In this document: piece by piece, positions 30,305-40,966 of the stretch | Layout: every line of letters begins with the position of its first letter | How positions within the stretch are numbered: the stretch's first letter is position 1 | Assembly (NCBI GenBank): GCA_902595825.1 | Contig: CACJRP010000003.1 | Location: forward strand, 1-64,000 | Length of the DNA stretch: 64,000 nt | From: an uncultured Bacteroidota bacterium | GTDB lineage: Bacteria > Bacteroidota > Bacteroidia > Flavobacteriales > Flavobacteriaceae | Reading direction: 5' to 3' | Made by a program: the position numbers and the translations under genes | The notes under the pieces: model-generated | Seen by the model: only the letters and a program-made list of their open reading frames with translations | Databases searched by the model: none | Told to the model about the DNA's origin: nothing

Positions 30305-30757
30305 TTAGTCTTTACTTTTAGAATCTATATAAATTGTAACTGGACCGTCGTTTTCAATATTTAAAACCATGTCTGCACCAAAAATACCCCTTTTAACCTT
30401 TTTACATAATAAAGATTCTATCTCATCGCAAAAAAAATTGTAATAATTATTAGCTTTTGGTGGCTTCGCTGCGTTCGTGTAGGACGGTCTGCTTCCTTTT
30501 TTGGTTTTAGCAAATAATGTAAATTGGCTGATTATCATTAAATCTCCTTTTACATTAATTAAAGAATTATTCATTAATTTTTTTTCATCACCAAAAATTC
30601 TCAATTTAATTATTTTGTTAGCCAGCCATGAAATATCTTCTTCATTATCATCAATATCAATACCCAAAAGGACAACCATACCATGATTTATTTCTGAAAT
30701 TATTTTCCCTTCTACTTTTACAGATCCATATGAAACTCGCTGAATTACTGCCCTCAT
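30305..30757 (-). CDS. dtd: D-aminoacyl-tRNA deacylase
   Basis: 'MRAVIQRVSYGSVKVEG', 'SQFTLFAKTKKGSRPSYTNAA', 'NDGPVTIYIDS'. Confidence 0.94.
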   Translation of the reverse strand: MRAVIQRVSYGSVKVEGKIISEINHGMVVLLGIDIDDNEEDISWLANKIIKLRIFGDEKKLMNNSLINVKGDLMIISQFTLFAKTKKGSRPSYTNAAKPPKANNYYNFFCDEIESLLCKKVKRGIFGADMVLNIENDGPVTIYIDSKSKD

Positions 30758-30760
30758 TTG

Positions 30761-31684
30761 TTATCTAATTATTTTCTTATCATGAATTAAATTAATATAG
30801 CTTTCATACCTATAATTTGAAATTTCACTCGTTACCAATCTTCTTTTTACCTCACATTCAGGTTCATCTACATGAATGCAATTCTTAAATCTGCAATTTT
30901 TACTAGCCTCAAGTAATTCTGGAAAATATCGATAAATTTCATTTTTTTTCATATCAACTAATCCAAATCCTTTAATACCCGGAGAATCAATTACACGCGT
31001 ATTTTGGTCTATATCATACATTTGAGCAAATGTTGTTGTGTGTTGACCTTTATTGGTTGATTTAGAAACAGATTGTGTTTTGAGGTTTAGTTTTGGATTT
31101 AAAAAATTAATCAAAGTTGATTTTCCAACACCACTATTACCAGAAAAAAGAGTGGTCTTATTTTTTATTAACCCCAGGATTTTTGAAATATCCTTTTTTT
31201 TGTGACAAGAAATCAAAAGACAATTAATATTCAAATTAGTATAAATTTTTCTTATCATTTCAATTTCTTCAAGTTCATCCTTTAGATAGGTATCAGATTT
31301 ACTAAAGACTATTAGAGTTGGTATTTGATAAGCATTTGCGGTAATTAAAAAACGATCAATAAACTCAAAGTAGGTTTTAGGTCTTTTCAATGTAATTACT
31401 AAGATTGCTTGATCTAAATTACTAGCCAGAACATGTGTTTCCTTCGAAAGATTTACTGATCTTCTTATTATATAATTTTTTCGGTGAAAGATTTTAGTGA
31501 TTTCTCCTTTAAATTTCTCCTGAGACTTAATAAATTTTACGTAATCGCCAACAGAAATTGGATTGGTATGTTTTATATTAAGTAAACGTAATTTACCCCT
31601 TGCTGTGCATTCGTACATTTTGTTCTCTAATACACTTTTTACGAGGTAGCTATTGCCGGTTGACTTGTATACAATTCCTTTAAT
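30761..31684 (-). CDS. rsgA: Ribosome small subunit-dependent GTPase A, likely ATT start
   Basis: 'FSGNSGVGKSTLINFL', 'DSPGIKGFGL', zinc-binding C-terminus; conserved N-terminal IKGIVYKSTGNSYLVKS lies upstream of the track ATG and is preceded by an in-frame TAG. Confidence 0.85.
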   Translation of the reverse strand: MKGIVYKSTGNSYLVKSVLENKMYECTARGKLRLLNIKHTNPISVGDYVKFIKSQEKFKGEITKIFHRKNYIIRRSVNLSKETHVLASNLDQAILVITLKRPKTYFEFIDRFLITANAYQIPTLIVFSKSDTYLKDELEEIEMIRKIYTNLNINCLLISCHKKKDISKILGLIKNKTTLFSGNSGVGKSTLINFLNPKLNLKTQSVSKSTNKGQHTTTFAQMYDIDQNTRVIDSPGIKGFGLVDMKKNEIYRYFPELLEASKNCRFKNCIHVDEPECEVKRRLVTSEISNYRYESYINLIHDKKIIR

Positions 31685-31770
31685 TTCCTGTCTTTTGATC
31701 TAAATATAGTCTAGTTATTTAAAACAAACAATTAAACCTTGAATTGCTATATTTGTTTAAAAGTAAAATA

Positions 31771-33285
31771 TTGCTTAAAAAAAAAGTAATTCTAATGATT
31801 TTGGATGGTTGGGGTAAATCCTCAAACCAAAATGAATCGGCAATAGCAAATGCAAAAACACCTTTCATAGATAAACTTCTGGATAAATATTCTAGTGCAG
31901 AATTAATCACTCATGGAAATCATGTTGGCCTTCCAAGCAGTCAAATGGGAAATAGTGAGGTCGGACACTTAAATATATCCGCAGGAAGAATAGTGTATCA
32001 AGATCTGTTAAAAATAGATAATTCTATTTCTGATAAATCATTTAGAGAAAATAAGGTCATTCTTAATGCTATTGATTATTCCAAGAAAAAAAATAAATCA
32101 ATTCATTTAATGGGTTTATTGTCAGACGGGGGTGTGCATTCACATATTAGTCACTTAGAAGAATTATTATTAATTCTTAGAGAAAATTCTTGCACTAAAG
32201 TTTATTTACACCTCTTTACAGATGGAAGAGATGTTGATCCAAAGTCAGGAATCAAATATGTAAAAAAACTAGAATTATTTTTAAAAAAGACAACAGGTAA
32301 AATTGTATCATTAATTGGTCGTTATTATTCAATGGACAGAGATTTGAATTTTGATAGGACAAGAAAAGCATATGAATTGATTGTTAATGGTGTTGGAAGA
32401 AAAACAAACAACTTCAAAAAAGAAATTGAATTATCATATAACAATAACCTAACAGATGAGTTTTTAGAGCCCTTGTTTATAGGAGAAAAAAGTTGTTTAA
32501 TTGGAGAAGGAGATGTTGTTATTTCATTTAATTTTAGATCTGATAGAATGAGGCAAATTACAAGAATGTTGTCGCAGAAGGACTTTTCTTACGATGGATC
32601 AAAGCCACTTAATCTTTATTATTTATCTATGACAAACTATGATGACAAATTGAAAGGTATTAGAATACTTTATGAAAAAGAAAATATTATAAATACTCTT
32701 GGAGAAGTAATTTCAAAAAATGGTAAAAAACAACTCAGAGTAGCTGAAACAGAAAAATATCCTCATGTAACATATTTTTTTAATGGTGGAAGAGAAACTC
32801 CTTTTAAAAATGAAAAACGAATATTATGCCAATCACCTCCAGTAGCAACATATGACTTAAAACCTGAAATGAGCTCTTTAGAAGTAAGGGATGCAGTTGT
32901 CAACTCTATTTTAAAAAATAAATTTGATTTCGTATGTGTAAACTTTGCAAATCCGGATATGGTTGGACATACGGGCGACTTCAATGCAGCAATTAAAGCT
33001 TGTGAATCTGTTGACCATTGCACTAATAAAATAGTTTCAGAAGGAATGAAAAAAGAGTATTCAATAGTTATTATTGCCGATCACGGAAATTGTGAAAAAA
33101 TGAAAAATTCAGATGGGTCACCTAATACAGCTCACACGACTAATCCTGTTCCAATAATTTTAGTAGAAAAGGAAAAAAGAAAAATAATTAATGGTATCCT
33201 AGCAAATGTCGCACCTACTATATTGCAAATCATGGGGATTGAAAAACCAAATGAAATGGATCAAAAATCATTATTATCAAATTGA
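31771..33285 (+). CDS. gpmI: 2,3-bisphosphoglycerate-independent phosphoglycerate mutase
   Basis: 'VILMILDGWGKSSN', 'MGNSEVGHLNISAGRIVYQDLLKI', 'ADHGNCEKM'; TTG start at 31771 preferred because TATATTTG (31748-31755) overlaps the track start. Confidence 0.9.
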   Translation: MLKKKVILMILDGWGKSSNQNESAIANAKTPFIDKLLDKYSSAELITHGNHVGLPSSQMGNSEVGHLNISAGRIVYQDLLKIDNSISDKSFRENKVILNAIDYSKKKNKSIHLMGLLSDGGVHSHISHLEELLLILRENSCTKVYLHLFTDGRDVDPKSGIKYVKKLELFLKKTTGKIVSLIGRYYSMDRDLNFDRTRKAYELIVNGVGRKTNNFKKEIELSYNNNLTDEFLEPLFIGEKSCLIGEGDVVISFNFRSDRMRQITRMLSQKDFSYDGSKPLNLYYLSMTNYDDKLKGIRILYEKENIINTLGEVISKNGKKQLRVAETEKYPHVTYFFNGGRETPFKNEKRILCQSPPVATYDLKPEMSSLEVRDAVVNSILKNKFDFVCVNFANPDMVGHTGDFNAAIKACESVDHCTNKIVSEGMKKEYSIVIIADHGNCEKMKNSDGSPNTAHTTNPVPIILVEKEKRKIINGILANVAPTILQIMGIEKPNEMDQKSLLSN

Positions 33286-33305
33286 GTTTTATTAATTTTA
33301 AAATC

Positions 33306-33869
33306 ATGAAAATTAAATTGTTTTTTATTTTTTTTCTAACACTCACCCAAATAAGTTGTGATTCAAATCTAACTCAAAAAAAGAGCGTTTACTTGAAAAA
33401 AATTCAAATCCCCGACAGTTTGAAAGGAAAAGATCTAGAAGGAAATGAAATTCTTTTAGGTGAGATAAATATTGATCAGCTCAAAGAATTTACAAAACAT
33501 TGGCCAAGCGACTACAATCCCAATTCTGATATACTTGCAAAAATAAAACCCTTAATTAAAAAAATAGGTATAGTTTTAATTATGGGCACATGGTGCGAAG
33601 ACAGCGAGAGAGAAATACCGGGTTTTATTAAGATTTTGGAATCTATAAATTATGATATTAAAAAAATGAGAATCATTGCAGTAGACGAGAATAAAATAAC
33701 ACCAAAATTCATTGAAAAAAATTTTGGATTAATTAATATTCCAACGATAATTTTTTATGATAATGAAAATGAAATTAATAGAATTGTTGAGTTTCCAATT
33801 AAAAGTATTGAAGAAGATATTTTAGATATTCTCTCCGGAAAAACATATACACACGCATATTATAAATGA
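33306..33869 (+). CDS. Thioredoxin-fold lipoprotein
   Basis: Lipobox 'TQISC'; 'IVLIMGTWCEDSEREIPGFIKIL'. Confidence 0.7.
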   Translation: MKIKLFFIFFLTLTQISCDSNLTQKKSVYLKKIQIPDSLKGKDLEGNEILLGEINIDQLKEFTKHWPSDYNPNSDILAKIKPLIKKIGIVLIMGTWCEDSEREIPGFIKILESINYDIKKMRIIAVDENKITPKFIEKNFGLINIPTIIFYDNENEINRIVEFPIKSIEEDILDILSGKTYTHAYYK

Positions 33870-34693
33870 GTGAAATAATACTAAAATCTAGGGATGAAAT
33901 TGAATTGATTAGGGAAAGCTCACTTCTTGTCTCGAAAACTCTTGGTATGTTAGCTAAAGAAATCAAACCTGGGATTACCTCACTGGAGCTAGACAAAAAA
34001 GCTGAAGAATATATTAGAGATAACAAAGCAGAACCTGGATTTTTAGGTTTATATGATTTTCCAAACACTTTGTGTGTGAGTCCTAACGAGCAAGTTGTAC
34101 ACGGAATACCCAACAAAAATATTCTTAAAGAAGGAGACGTGATATCTATTGATTGCGGTGTTTACAAAAACGGTTTTTACGGTGACCATGCATATACCTT
34201 TCCTGTCGGAGAAATTAGTATTGAAATAGAAACTCTTTTAAAAACGACTAAGGAATCTTTATACATTGGCATTGAAAGTTTTAAAGAAGGGAACAGAGTC
34301 GGTGATCTCGGACATTCAATTCAAGACTATTGTGAAAAAAAAGGATATAGTGTAGTTAGAGAACTGGTAGGTCACGGCATTGGGAAAAAAATGCATGAAG
34401 GCCCTGAAATTCCTAACTATGGGTCAAGAGGAACAGGAAAAAAATTCGTTAATGGAATGGTTATAGCTATTGAACCTATGATTAATCTTGGAAGCAAAAA
34501 ACTAAAACAGTTAAATGATGGTTGGACAGTAGTCACATATGACAATAAAGTCTCTGCACACTTTGAGCATAACGTAGCCTTAATTGATGGAAGACCTGAA
34601 TTACTTTCAACTTACAGTTTTATATATGAGGCTATGGGCATTCTAAGTGATGAAGAAAAACCCTTTAAAAAGAGTCATGAAATTAATTCTTAA
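33866..34693 (+). CDS. map: Methionine aminopeptidase type I
   Basis: 'SPNEQVVHGIPNKNILKEGDVISIDCGV', 'GHGIGKKMHEGPEIPNYG'. Confidence 0.96.
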   Translation: MSEIILKSRDEIELIRESSLLVSKTLGMLAKEIKPGITSLELDKKAEEYIRDNKAEPGFLGLYDFPNTLCVSPNEQVVHGIPNKNILKEGDVISIDCGVYKNGFYGDHAYTFPVGEISIEIETLLKTTKESLYIGIESFKEGNRVGDLGHSIQDYCEKKGYSVVRELVGHGIGKKMHEGPEIPNYGSRGTGKKFVNGMVIAIEPMINLGSKKLKQLNDGWTVVTYDNKVSAHFEHNVALIDGRPELLSTYSFIYEAMGILSDEEKPFKKSHEINS

Positions 34694-35435
34694 CTTTTTT
34701 TCGAGACAATTTCTACTAAGGATAAGTTTGTATTTAAGGCCTATTTTAAGAATCCTATACAAAGGCTCAAAATTTGTTGATCCAATTGATGGAAGTTCTT
34801 ATAGAACTTTTTTACCTTATGGTTATAATAGACCCAGAAAAAACGCTTTGTGTCCAGGAACGCTATCTCTTGAACGGCACAGATTGCTGTGGTTGTATCT
34901 TAAAAAAAAAACCAAACTTTTAGAAAAAAATATTTCTGTATTACATGTTGCCCCTGAGATAATTTTTATAAAAAAATTTAAAAAAATTACTAATTGGAAT
35001 TACGTTACAATTGATCTTAAGTCTCCACTAGCTGACATAAAAGCTAATGTGTATAATTTACCATTTAAAGAAAATTACTTTGATCTTATTTTATGCAATC
35101 ATGTTTTAGAACACATTGAAGATGATTACAAAGCTTTAAATGAACTTTACAGAGTAATCAAAAATAAAGGAACCTTGATTGCACAGGTACCTCTTGATAA
35201 GAATCTTAAAACAACCTTTGAAAATAAGGAAATAAAAAATCGAAGAGACAGAAACAAATATTTTGGTCAGTATGACCATTTAAGAGTATACGGTTTGGAC
35301 TTTTACAATAGACTCTCAAACTCAGGTTTTAAACCAAAAAAAGTTGATATTTTAAAAAAAATATCAATAGAGGAAAAAATAAAATATTGTTTACCTAATG
35401 ATGAAGAAATACCAGTCGGGATCGCAATAAAATAA
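34677..35435 (+). CDS. Class I SAM-dependent methyltransferase
   Basis: 'VLHVAPE', 'NLPFKENYFDLILCNHVLEHIEDDYKALNELYRVIK'. Confidence 0.75.
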   Translation: MKLILNFFSRQFLLRISLYLRPILRILYKGSKFVDPIDGSSYRTFLPYGYNRPRKNALCPGTLSLERHRLLWLYLKKKTKLLEKNISVLHVAPEIIFIKKFKKITNWNYVTIDLKSPLADIKANVYNLPFKENYFDLILCNHVLEHIEDDYKALNELYRVIKNKGTLIAQVPLDKNLKTTFENKEIKNRRDRNKYFGQYDHLRVYGLDFYNRLSNSGFKPKKVDILKKISIEEKIKYCLPNDEEIPVGIAIK

Positions 35436-35436
35436 A

Positions 35437-36417
35437 TCACCAATTTTTTGAAGGGTGAGAAACAAACTTTTGACTTTCAGAAATTATCCACAACGCATCC
35501 ACGTCGGGTGTCTTATTAATCAATTTCTTACCCATGTTCAAAGGCATTACCATTAGTGCAGTTGCATAGGCGTCAGCAGTCATGCAATCTAAAGCCTTGA
35601 CTGAAACACTTAAAATATTTGATCTGGCAGGCCTCCCATTCAACGGGTTAATTGAGTGAACATACTTTTGTTTTGTTTCTTTATCAATCCTATACTTTCT
35701 GTAATTCCCAGATGTTGCTAGAGCTTGATTATTTAATTCAATAATATCAAATATTTTTCTAGGTAAAGTTGACTCACTTGGCTTTTCAATACCGACGCTC
35801 CATACCTTTTTTGTTTCTAAATTCTTGCCTCGAGATATTAACTCCCCTCCTATATCAATTAAATGGTTTTTACTTCCTGCTTTTTCAAAATATAAGTTTA
35901 TTTGATCAACTGCATATCCCTTAGCCAATGCATTGAAATCAATAAAAATACTTTTATCATCTTTTATTATTTTTTTATCTTTTGTTAACCTAATTCTAGG
36001 CCAACCAGTTATTTTCATGAGACTGTCTCTTTCCTTTAATCCAATTTTTTTAATTTTTTTATTTGGTCCAAATCCATATGCATTCACCCATGCACCCACT
36101 GTGGGATCAAAGTAACCTTGCGATTTGTACCACATTAAGTTTGCTTTATTAAAGACTTTTTCGAAATGCTCGTCAACAACTATAGTACTATCACCTCTGT
36201 TTATTTTGGAGAGGTCTGAACTAGGCAGGTACGTAGACATAGAATTATTCATAATATTCAAAATTGAATCAATACCTTTTTGAAAATATTCTTTAGTGTA
36301 CCCTATGTCAAGATATTTAACTCTATAATATGAGCCTAACGCTTGTCCATCAATTGAAACAACTTCATGCCTTGAACAAGCTGAAAAAAGAAAAAAAAGG
36401 ATTAAAACTTTTCTCAA
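35437..36417 (-). CDS. apbE: FAD:protein FMN transferase
   Basis: 'DFNALAKGYAVDQI', 'IDIGGELISRGKN', 'DAYATALMVM'; adjacent to nqr operon. Confidence 0.92.
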   Translation of the reverse strand: MRKVLILFFLFSACSRHEVVSIDGQALGSYYRVKYLDIGYTKEYFQKGIDSILNIMNNSMSTYLPSSDLSKINRGDSTIVVDEHFEKVFNKANLMWYKSQGYFDPTVGAWVNAYGFGPNKKIKKIGLKERDSLMKITGWPRIRLTKDKKIIKDDKSIFIDFNALAKGYAVDQINLYFEKAGSKNHLIDIGGELISRGKNLETKKVWSVGIEKPSESTLPRKIFDIIELNNQALATSGNYRKYRIDKETKQKYVHSINPLNGRPARSNILSVSVKALDCMTADAYATALMVMPLNMGKKLINKTPDVDALWIISESQKFVSHPSKNW

Positions 36418-36435
36418 AGGTGATATGAACTGATT

Positions 36436-37731
36436 TTAACCTCCAAAATCATCAAATCGAATATTTTCTGGTGGTATACCAAAATCGTCGGCCATCTTTT
36501 CAACTGCTTGATTCATCATAGGTGGGCCACAGAAATAAACTTCAATATCTTCTGGTGAGTCATGCGTGGAGAGATAAAAATCAATTACACACTGGTGGAT
36601 AAAACCCAAAAATCCGTCGCCTTCGGAGTCCAAATCTTTTTTAACTTTCCAATTGTCTTCCTCTAGGGGTTCAGATAAAGCTACGTAAAATTTAAAGTTT
36701 GGGAAATCTTTTTCAAGGGCACGAAAGTGATCTAGATAAAACAGCTCTCTTTTTGATCTTCCTCCATACCAAAAAGTAACTTTTCGACCTGTTTTTAAAG
36801 TTCTAAAAAGTTGATATAAATGAGAACGCATTGGTGCCATACCAGCACCTCCTCCAACATAAAGCATTTCAGATTCCGAATGGTTAATGAAAAACTCTCC
36901 GAAGGGGCCTGATATAGTAACTTTGTCACCTGGTTTTCTACTAAAAATGTAAGATGATGCTATCCCTGGGTTTAGATCCATCCAATCATTTTTATTTTTA
37001 TCCCAAGGTGGGGTTGCAATCCTAACATTTAACATTACCTCTTTTCCCTCAGCTGGGTATGAAGCCATTGAATAGGCCCTTTCGACTACTTCTTCATTTT
37101 TCATTTTTAAGGACCAAAGATTAAATTTATCCCACTCAAGTTTAAATTTATTTTCGTCCTCAGGGTGTTCATCGGGATGAGCTGAAATATCCATATCCTT
37201 GTAATTTATTTCACATTCGGGAATTTCAATTTGAATGTATCCACCTGCCTTATAATTCATTTCCTCTGGTAACTTAATTACAAATTCCTTAATGAAGGAT
37301 GCTACATTCCAGTTTCTAACTACAGTTGCTTCCCATTTTTTTATACCAAAAACTTCCTCTGGAACTTTAATTGTCATGCTTTCTTTAACCTTAACTTGAC
37401 AACCTAGTCTCCAACCATCAGCAATTTCCTTCCTAGAAAAATGGGGTTTTTCCGTAGGTAGTATTTCGCCTCCACCTTCTAATACTTGGCACCTACACTG
37501 TATACACGTCCCTCCCCCACCGCATGCAGATGGTAGAAAAATTTTATTATTCCCAAGGGTGCTCAGTAAGGTATCACCTGAAGAAACTTTAACTTCATTT
37601 TCACCATTTATTTTCAAAGATACCGGACCAGAAGGTAGTAATTTAGATTTAGCAACTAGTAATAATGTTACTAATAAAAAAATAACACTTGTTAGGACCA
37701 AAACACTCGAAATGATTATTGTAATATCCAT
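36436..37731 (-). CDS. nqrF: Na+-NQR subunit F
   Basis: 2Fe-2S 'LPSACGGGGTCIQCRCQVLEGGGE'; FAD/NADH domains. Confidence 0.96.
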   Translation of the reverse strand: MDITIIISSVLVLTSVIFLLVTLLLVAKSKLLPSGPVSLKINGENEVKVSSGDTLLSTLGNNKIFLPSACGGGGTCIQCRCQVLEGGGEILPTEKPHFSRKEIADGWRLGCQVKVKESMTIKVPEEVFGIKKWEATVVRNWNVASFIKEFVIKLPEEMNYKAGGYIQIEIPECEINYKDMDISAHPDEHPEDENKFKLEWDKFNLWSLKMKNEEVVERAYSMASYPAEGKEVMLNVRIATPPWDKNKNDWMDLNPGIASSYIFSRKPGDKVTISGPFGEFFINHSESEMLYVGGGAGMAPMRSHLYQLFRTLKTGRKVTFWYGGRSKRELFYLDHFRALEKDFPNFKFYVALSEPLEEDNWKVKKDLDSEGDGFLGFIHQCVIDFYLSTHDSPEDIEVYFCGPPMMNQAVEKMADDFGIPPENIRFDDFGG

Positions 37732-37738
37732 TTTAAAA

Positions 37739-38356
37739 TTATAATTTAATTCCCATAAAACTCATAAATCCTATTGCCATTAACCCAGTAATTATGAAGG
37801 TTATCCCTAACCCTTTCAAAGGTGCAGGAACATTAGAATAACTAATTTTTTCTCTAATTGCAGCGATAGCTATAATAGCCAAATACCAACCAACACCTGA
37901 ACCAAAACCATAAACAGCTGATTCAGAAATTCCTGAAAAACTTTTTTGTTGCATAAACAAAGATCCACCAAGAATTGCACAATTTACAGCAATTAATGGG
38001 AGAAAAATTCCAAGCTCCCCGTACAGTGCGGGAGATAATTTTTCAACTATCATTTCAACTAACTGAACCATTGAAGCTATAACTGCTATAAACATGATTA
38101 ATCTTAAAAAACTCAAATCAATAGATAAATATTCATTGCCAATCCAAGAAAGAGCACCAGGTTTTAATAAATAATTGTCTAATAAAAAATTAATTGGAAC
38201 AGTAATGGATAAAACAAAAATTACAGCCAAACCTAAACCATTAGCAGTCTTAACAGTTTTTGACACGGCGAGATAAGAACACATTCCTAGGAAATACGCA
38301 AAAATCATATTTTCAATAAAAATACTTTTGACGATAAGATTTAAATAATATTCCAT
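37739..38356 (-). CDS. nqrE: Na+-NQR subunit E
   Basis: Membrane protein in nqr order; '[22 protein letters not shown]'. Confidence 0.95.
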   Translation of the reverse strand: MEYYLNLIVKSIFIENMIFAYFLGMCSYLAVSKTVKTANGLGLAVIFVLSITVPINFLLDNYLLKPGALSWIGNEYLSIDLSFLRLIMFIAVIASMVQLVEMIVEKLSPALYGELGIFLPLIAVNCAILGGSLFMQQKSFSGISESAVYGFGSGVGWYLAIIAIAAIREKISYSNVPAPLKGLGITFIITGLMAIGFMSFMGIKL

Positions 38357-38359
38357 TTT

Positions 38360-39040
38360 TTAGTTTTCTTCAATTAGTTTTCTATTCATTGAACGTTGAA
38401 TCCATATCATTAAACCTACAGTAATTAAGGCCATTGGTGATAAAAGCATAAGACCATTGTTTTCATAACCCATTGCATACATAAAATCTGGTATTACTTG
38501 AAAACCTAAAAGCTTACCTGATCCAAGTAATTCTCTAAAAAACGCTACAATTATTAGAATTATACCATATCCAGCAGCATTTCCAATACCATCAAGAAAA
38601 GATTTCCATACTCCATTACCAAGAGCAAATGCCTCCAGTCTCCCCATAACAATACAATTTGTGATTATTAGTCCAATAAATATTGATAACTCTTTGTAAA
38701 CGTCATACGAATAGGCTTTCAAAACTTGTTCTACCAGTGCAACTAAAGAGGCTATAACAACAAGTTGAACAATAATTCTAATTCTATTTGGAATTAAGTT
38801 TCTTAAAATAGAAATTATGACATTTGATGCACCCATTACAAATACAACTGACAAGGTCATTACCAGTGCTGGTTTTAATTGTACTGTAATAGCCAAAGCT
38901 GAACATATACCTAAAACTTGAACTGTTATCGGGTTGTTATCATCAAGTGGGTCACTTAATAGGGCTCTATTTTTCTTTGAAAATAGAGCTTCACTCTTTT
39001 TATTGATGAAAAACAAATTTGGTTTACTTATACTATCCAT
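38360..39040 (-). CDS. nqrD: Na+-NQR subunit D
   Basis: 'DNNPITVQVLGICSALAITVQLKPALVM'. Confidence 0.95.
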   Translation of the reverse strand: MDSISKPNLFFINKKSEALFSKKNRALLSDPLDDNNPITVQVLGICSALAITVQLKPALVMTLSVVFVMGASNVIISILRNLIPNRIRIIVQLVVIASLVALVEQVLKAYSYDVYKELSIFIGLIITNCIVMGRLEAFALGNGVWKSFLDGIGNAAGYGIILIIVAFFRELLGSGKLLGFQVIPDFMYAMGYENNGLMLLSPMALITVGLMIWIQRSMNRKLIEEN

Positions 39041-39800
39041 TTATTGTATTATCGATTAAATTATTCTTCATTACTACAACATTACCTTCAGATTTATATT
39101 TACTAAAATATAAGATATAATGATTTAGTCTTTCAATTATCATGTCAGAAACTCCGTCTCCAGTGATAGTTGCACCTGATATTGCGTCAACTTCATGATC
39201 ATCTTTATCTAGATTTTTTGGATCATTATTTGATTTTGAAACGCTTATTCCAACAAGTTTTGAATTAGAATTAAAAATTTTTTCGCCTACAAACCTATCT
39301 TGAAACCATTGCTGGGTTATTTCAGCACCTAGTCCAGCGGTCTCCCCTTTATGATCGAAAACAATTCCTTTTATTGTTGACATATCCTCTTCTAATGCTA
39401 CATATCCCCATATTGCATCCCAAAGACCAGAACCTCTAAGAGGAATTATAAAAAATTTTTTTTCGTCCATTTCTGCAACAAAAAGTGGGTATCTCTGCTG
39501 ATCAATATCCTTTTTAATTTCTGTTGAAAGATCAATCAAGAAAGCATTTTTGTTCTCATCAACGGAACCATCTCGTAAAAGTGAAAGCTCGCTTTTAATA
39601 TATTTTTTATAAAGATTTTGGGCTTCATCTCTGGTAGCTTTAATACCTATTGTTGAAATAATATTCTGCATTTTCTCTTTGACAACATTTTCATTTTGTC
39701 TTTCCTTCAAGGATTCGGAAGTTAAAGCCAAAGAAGAGGCAACAATTAGAACCATTAGAAGTGAAAACAAAAAAGTATAAAAATTACTATCCTTATTCAT
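39033..39800 (-). CDS. nqrC: Na+-NQR subunit C
   Basis: 'GRGLWD'-like 'LRGSGLWDAIWGYVAL', FMN site 'DAISGATITGDGVSDMI'. Confidence 0.95.
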   Translation of the reverse strand: MNKDSNFYTFLFSLLMVLIVASSLALTSESLKERQNENVVKEKMQNIISTIGIKATRDEAQNLYKKYIKSELSLLRDGSVDENKNAFLIDLSTEIKKDIDQQRYPLFVAEMDEKKFFIIPLRGSGLWDAIWGYVALEEDMSTIKGIVFDHKGETAGLGAEITQQWFQDRFVGEKIFNSNSKLVGISVSKSNNDPKNLDKDDHEVDAISGATITGDGVSDMIIERLNHYILYFSKYKSEGNVVVMKNNLIDNTING

Positions 39801-39802
39801 TA

Positions 39803-40960
39803 TTAAATTAATTTAATTTTTGACGACTCCCACCTTCGTTGTCTTTTCTTAATATTTCTCTCGATCACATAATGATCTATTGTTGGAGCAAAAACGTTCA
39901 TTAGTAAAATTGCGAGCATTACCCCCTCAGGATATGCTGGATTAAATACTCTTATTAAAATACAAAAGACACCAACTAAGAATCCATATATCCACTTTCC
40001 AGTTTGCGTTTGAGAAGCAGAAACAGGGTCCGTGGCCATAAAAACTATTCCAAAAGCAAATCCTCCTACAACCAAATGATTTATCCAATTGAATTGCATT
40101 AGAGTATTAATCCCCCAAAGATTAAATAAAATGCCTACTAAAGAAGCTCCTAAGATACCTCCAACAATAATTCTCCAACTAGCGACACCCGTAAAAATTA
40201 AAATTATGGCACCTACGATAATCCATAAAGTTGAGGTTTCTGCAATCGAACCGGGGATAGAGCCATTAAACATTTCAGTAAATGTGTAATTAATATTGTT
40301 TCCTGCAGCCAAGTATCCTAAAATTGTTTCTCCTGAAATACCATCTAAACTTGATGCTTCCGAAACCCAAACTTTATTTCCAGACATGTAGGTAGGATAA
40401 GCAAAAAAAGCAAAGGCTCTTGCAGTTAAAGCTGGGTTTAAAATATTCATTCCGGTTCCGCCAAAGGCTTCTTTAGCTATTAAAACTGCAAAAGCTACAG
40501 ATACCGCAACCATCCATAATGGGATGTCAACAGGCATAATCATTGGAATTAGAAGACCTGTTACCAGATAACCTTCATTGACCTCATGTCCACGATATAT
40601 AGCAAATATAAACTCAATAAACAGTCCCACGGCGTAGGATACGGCTATCATAGGAAATATTTTTTTTGAACCATGAAGCATTGCGTCAAAAAAAGTAAAT
40701 TCAAGGTTAGTTTGAATGAAATATTGATAACCAGTATTATAAATACCGTAAAATAAAGCAGGTAACAAAGCTATGATAACAGTAACCATTGTCCTTTTTA
40801 GATCTACAGCGTCACGAATATGTGAACCTGACTTAGTTGTATGATTCGGGACAAAAAGAAAAGTGTCAAAAGCATTAATCGCAGGTGCAAATCTTTCATA
40901 CTTCTCACCCTTGTTAAAAGGTTTTCTAATTTTATCTAAGTTTTTTCTAATAAATTCCAT
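39803..40960 (-). CDS. nqrB: Na+-NQR subunit B
   Basis: 'GGTGMNILNPALTARAFAFFAYP', 'FMATDPVSASQTQTGKWIYG'. Confidence 0.95.
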   Translation of the reverse strand: MEFIRKNLDKIRKPFNKGEKYERFAPAINAFDTFLFVPNHTTKSGSHIRDAVDLKRTMVTVIIALLPALFYGIYNTGYQYFIQTNLEFTFFDAMLHGSKKIFPMIAVSYAVGLFIEFIFAIYRGHEVNEGYLVTGLLIPMIMPVDIPLWMVAVSVAFAVLIAKEAFGGTGMNILNPALTARAFAFFAYPTYMSGNKVWVSEASSLDGISGETILGYLAAGNNINYTFTEMFNGSIPGSIAETSTLWIIVGAIILIFTGVASWRIIVGGILGASLVGILFNLWGINTLMQFNWINHLVVGGFAFGIVFMATDPVSASQTQTGKWIYGFLVGVFCILIRVFNPAYPEGVMLAILLMNVFAPTIDHYVIERNIKKRQRRWESSKIKLI

Positions 40961-40966
40961 AAAACA

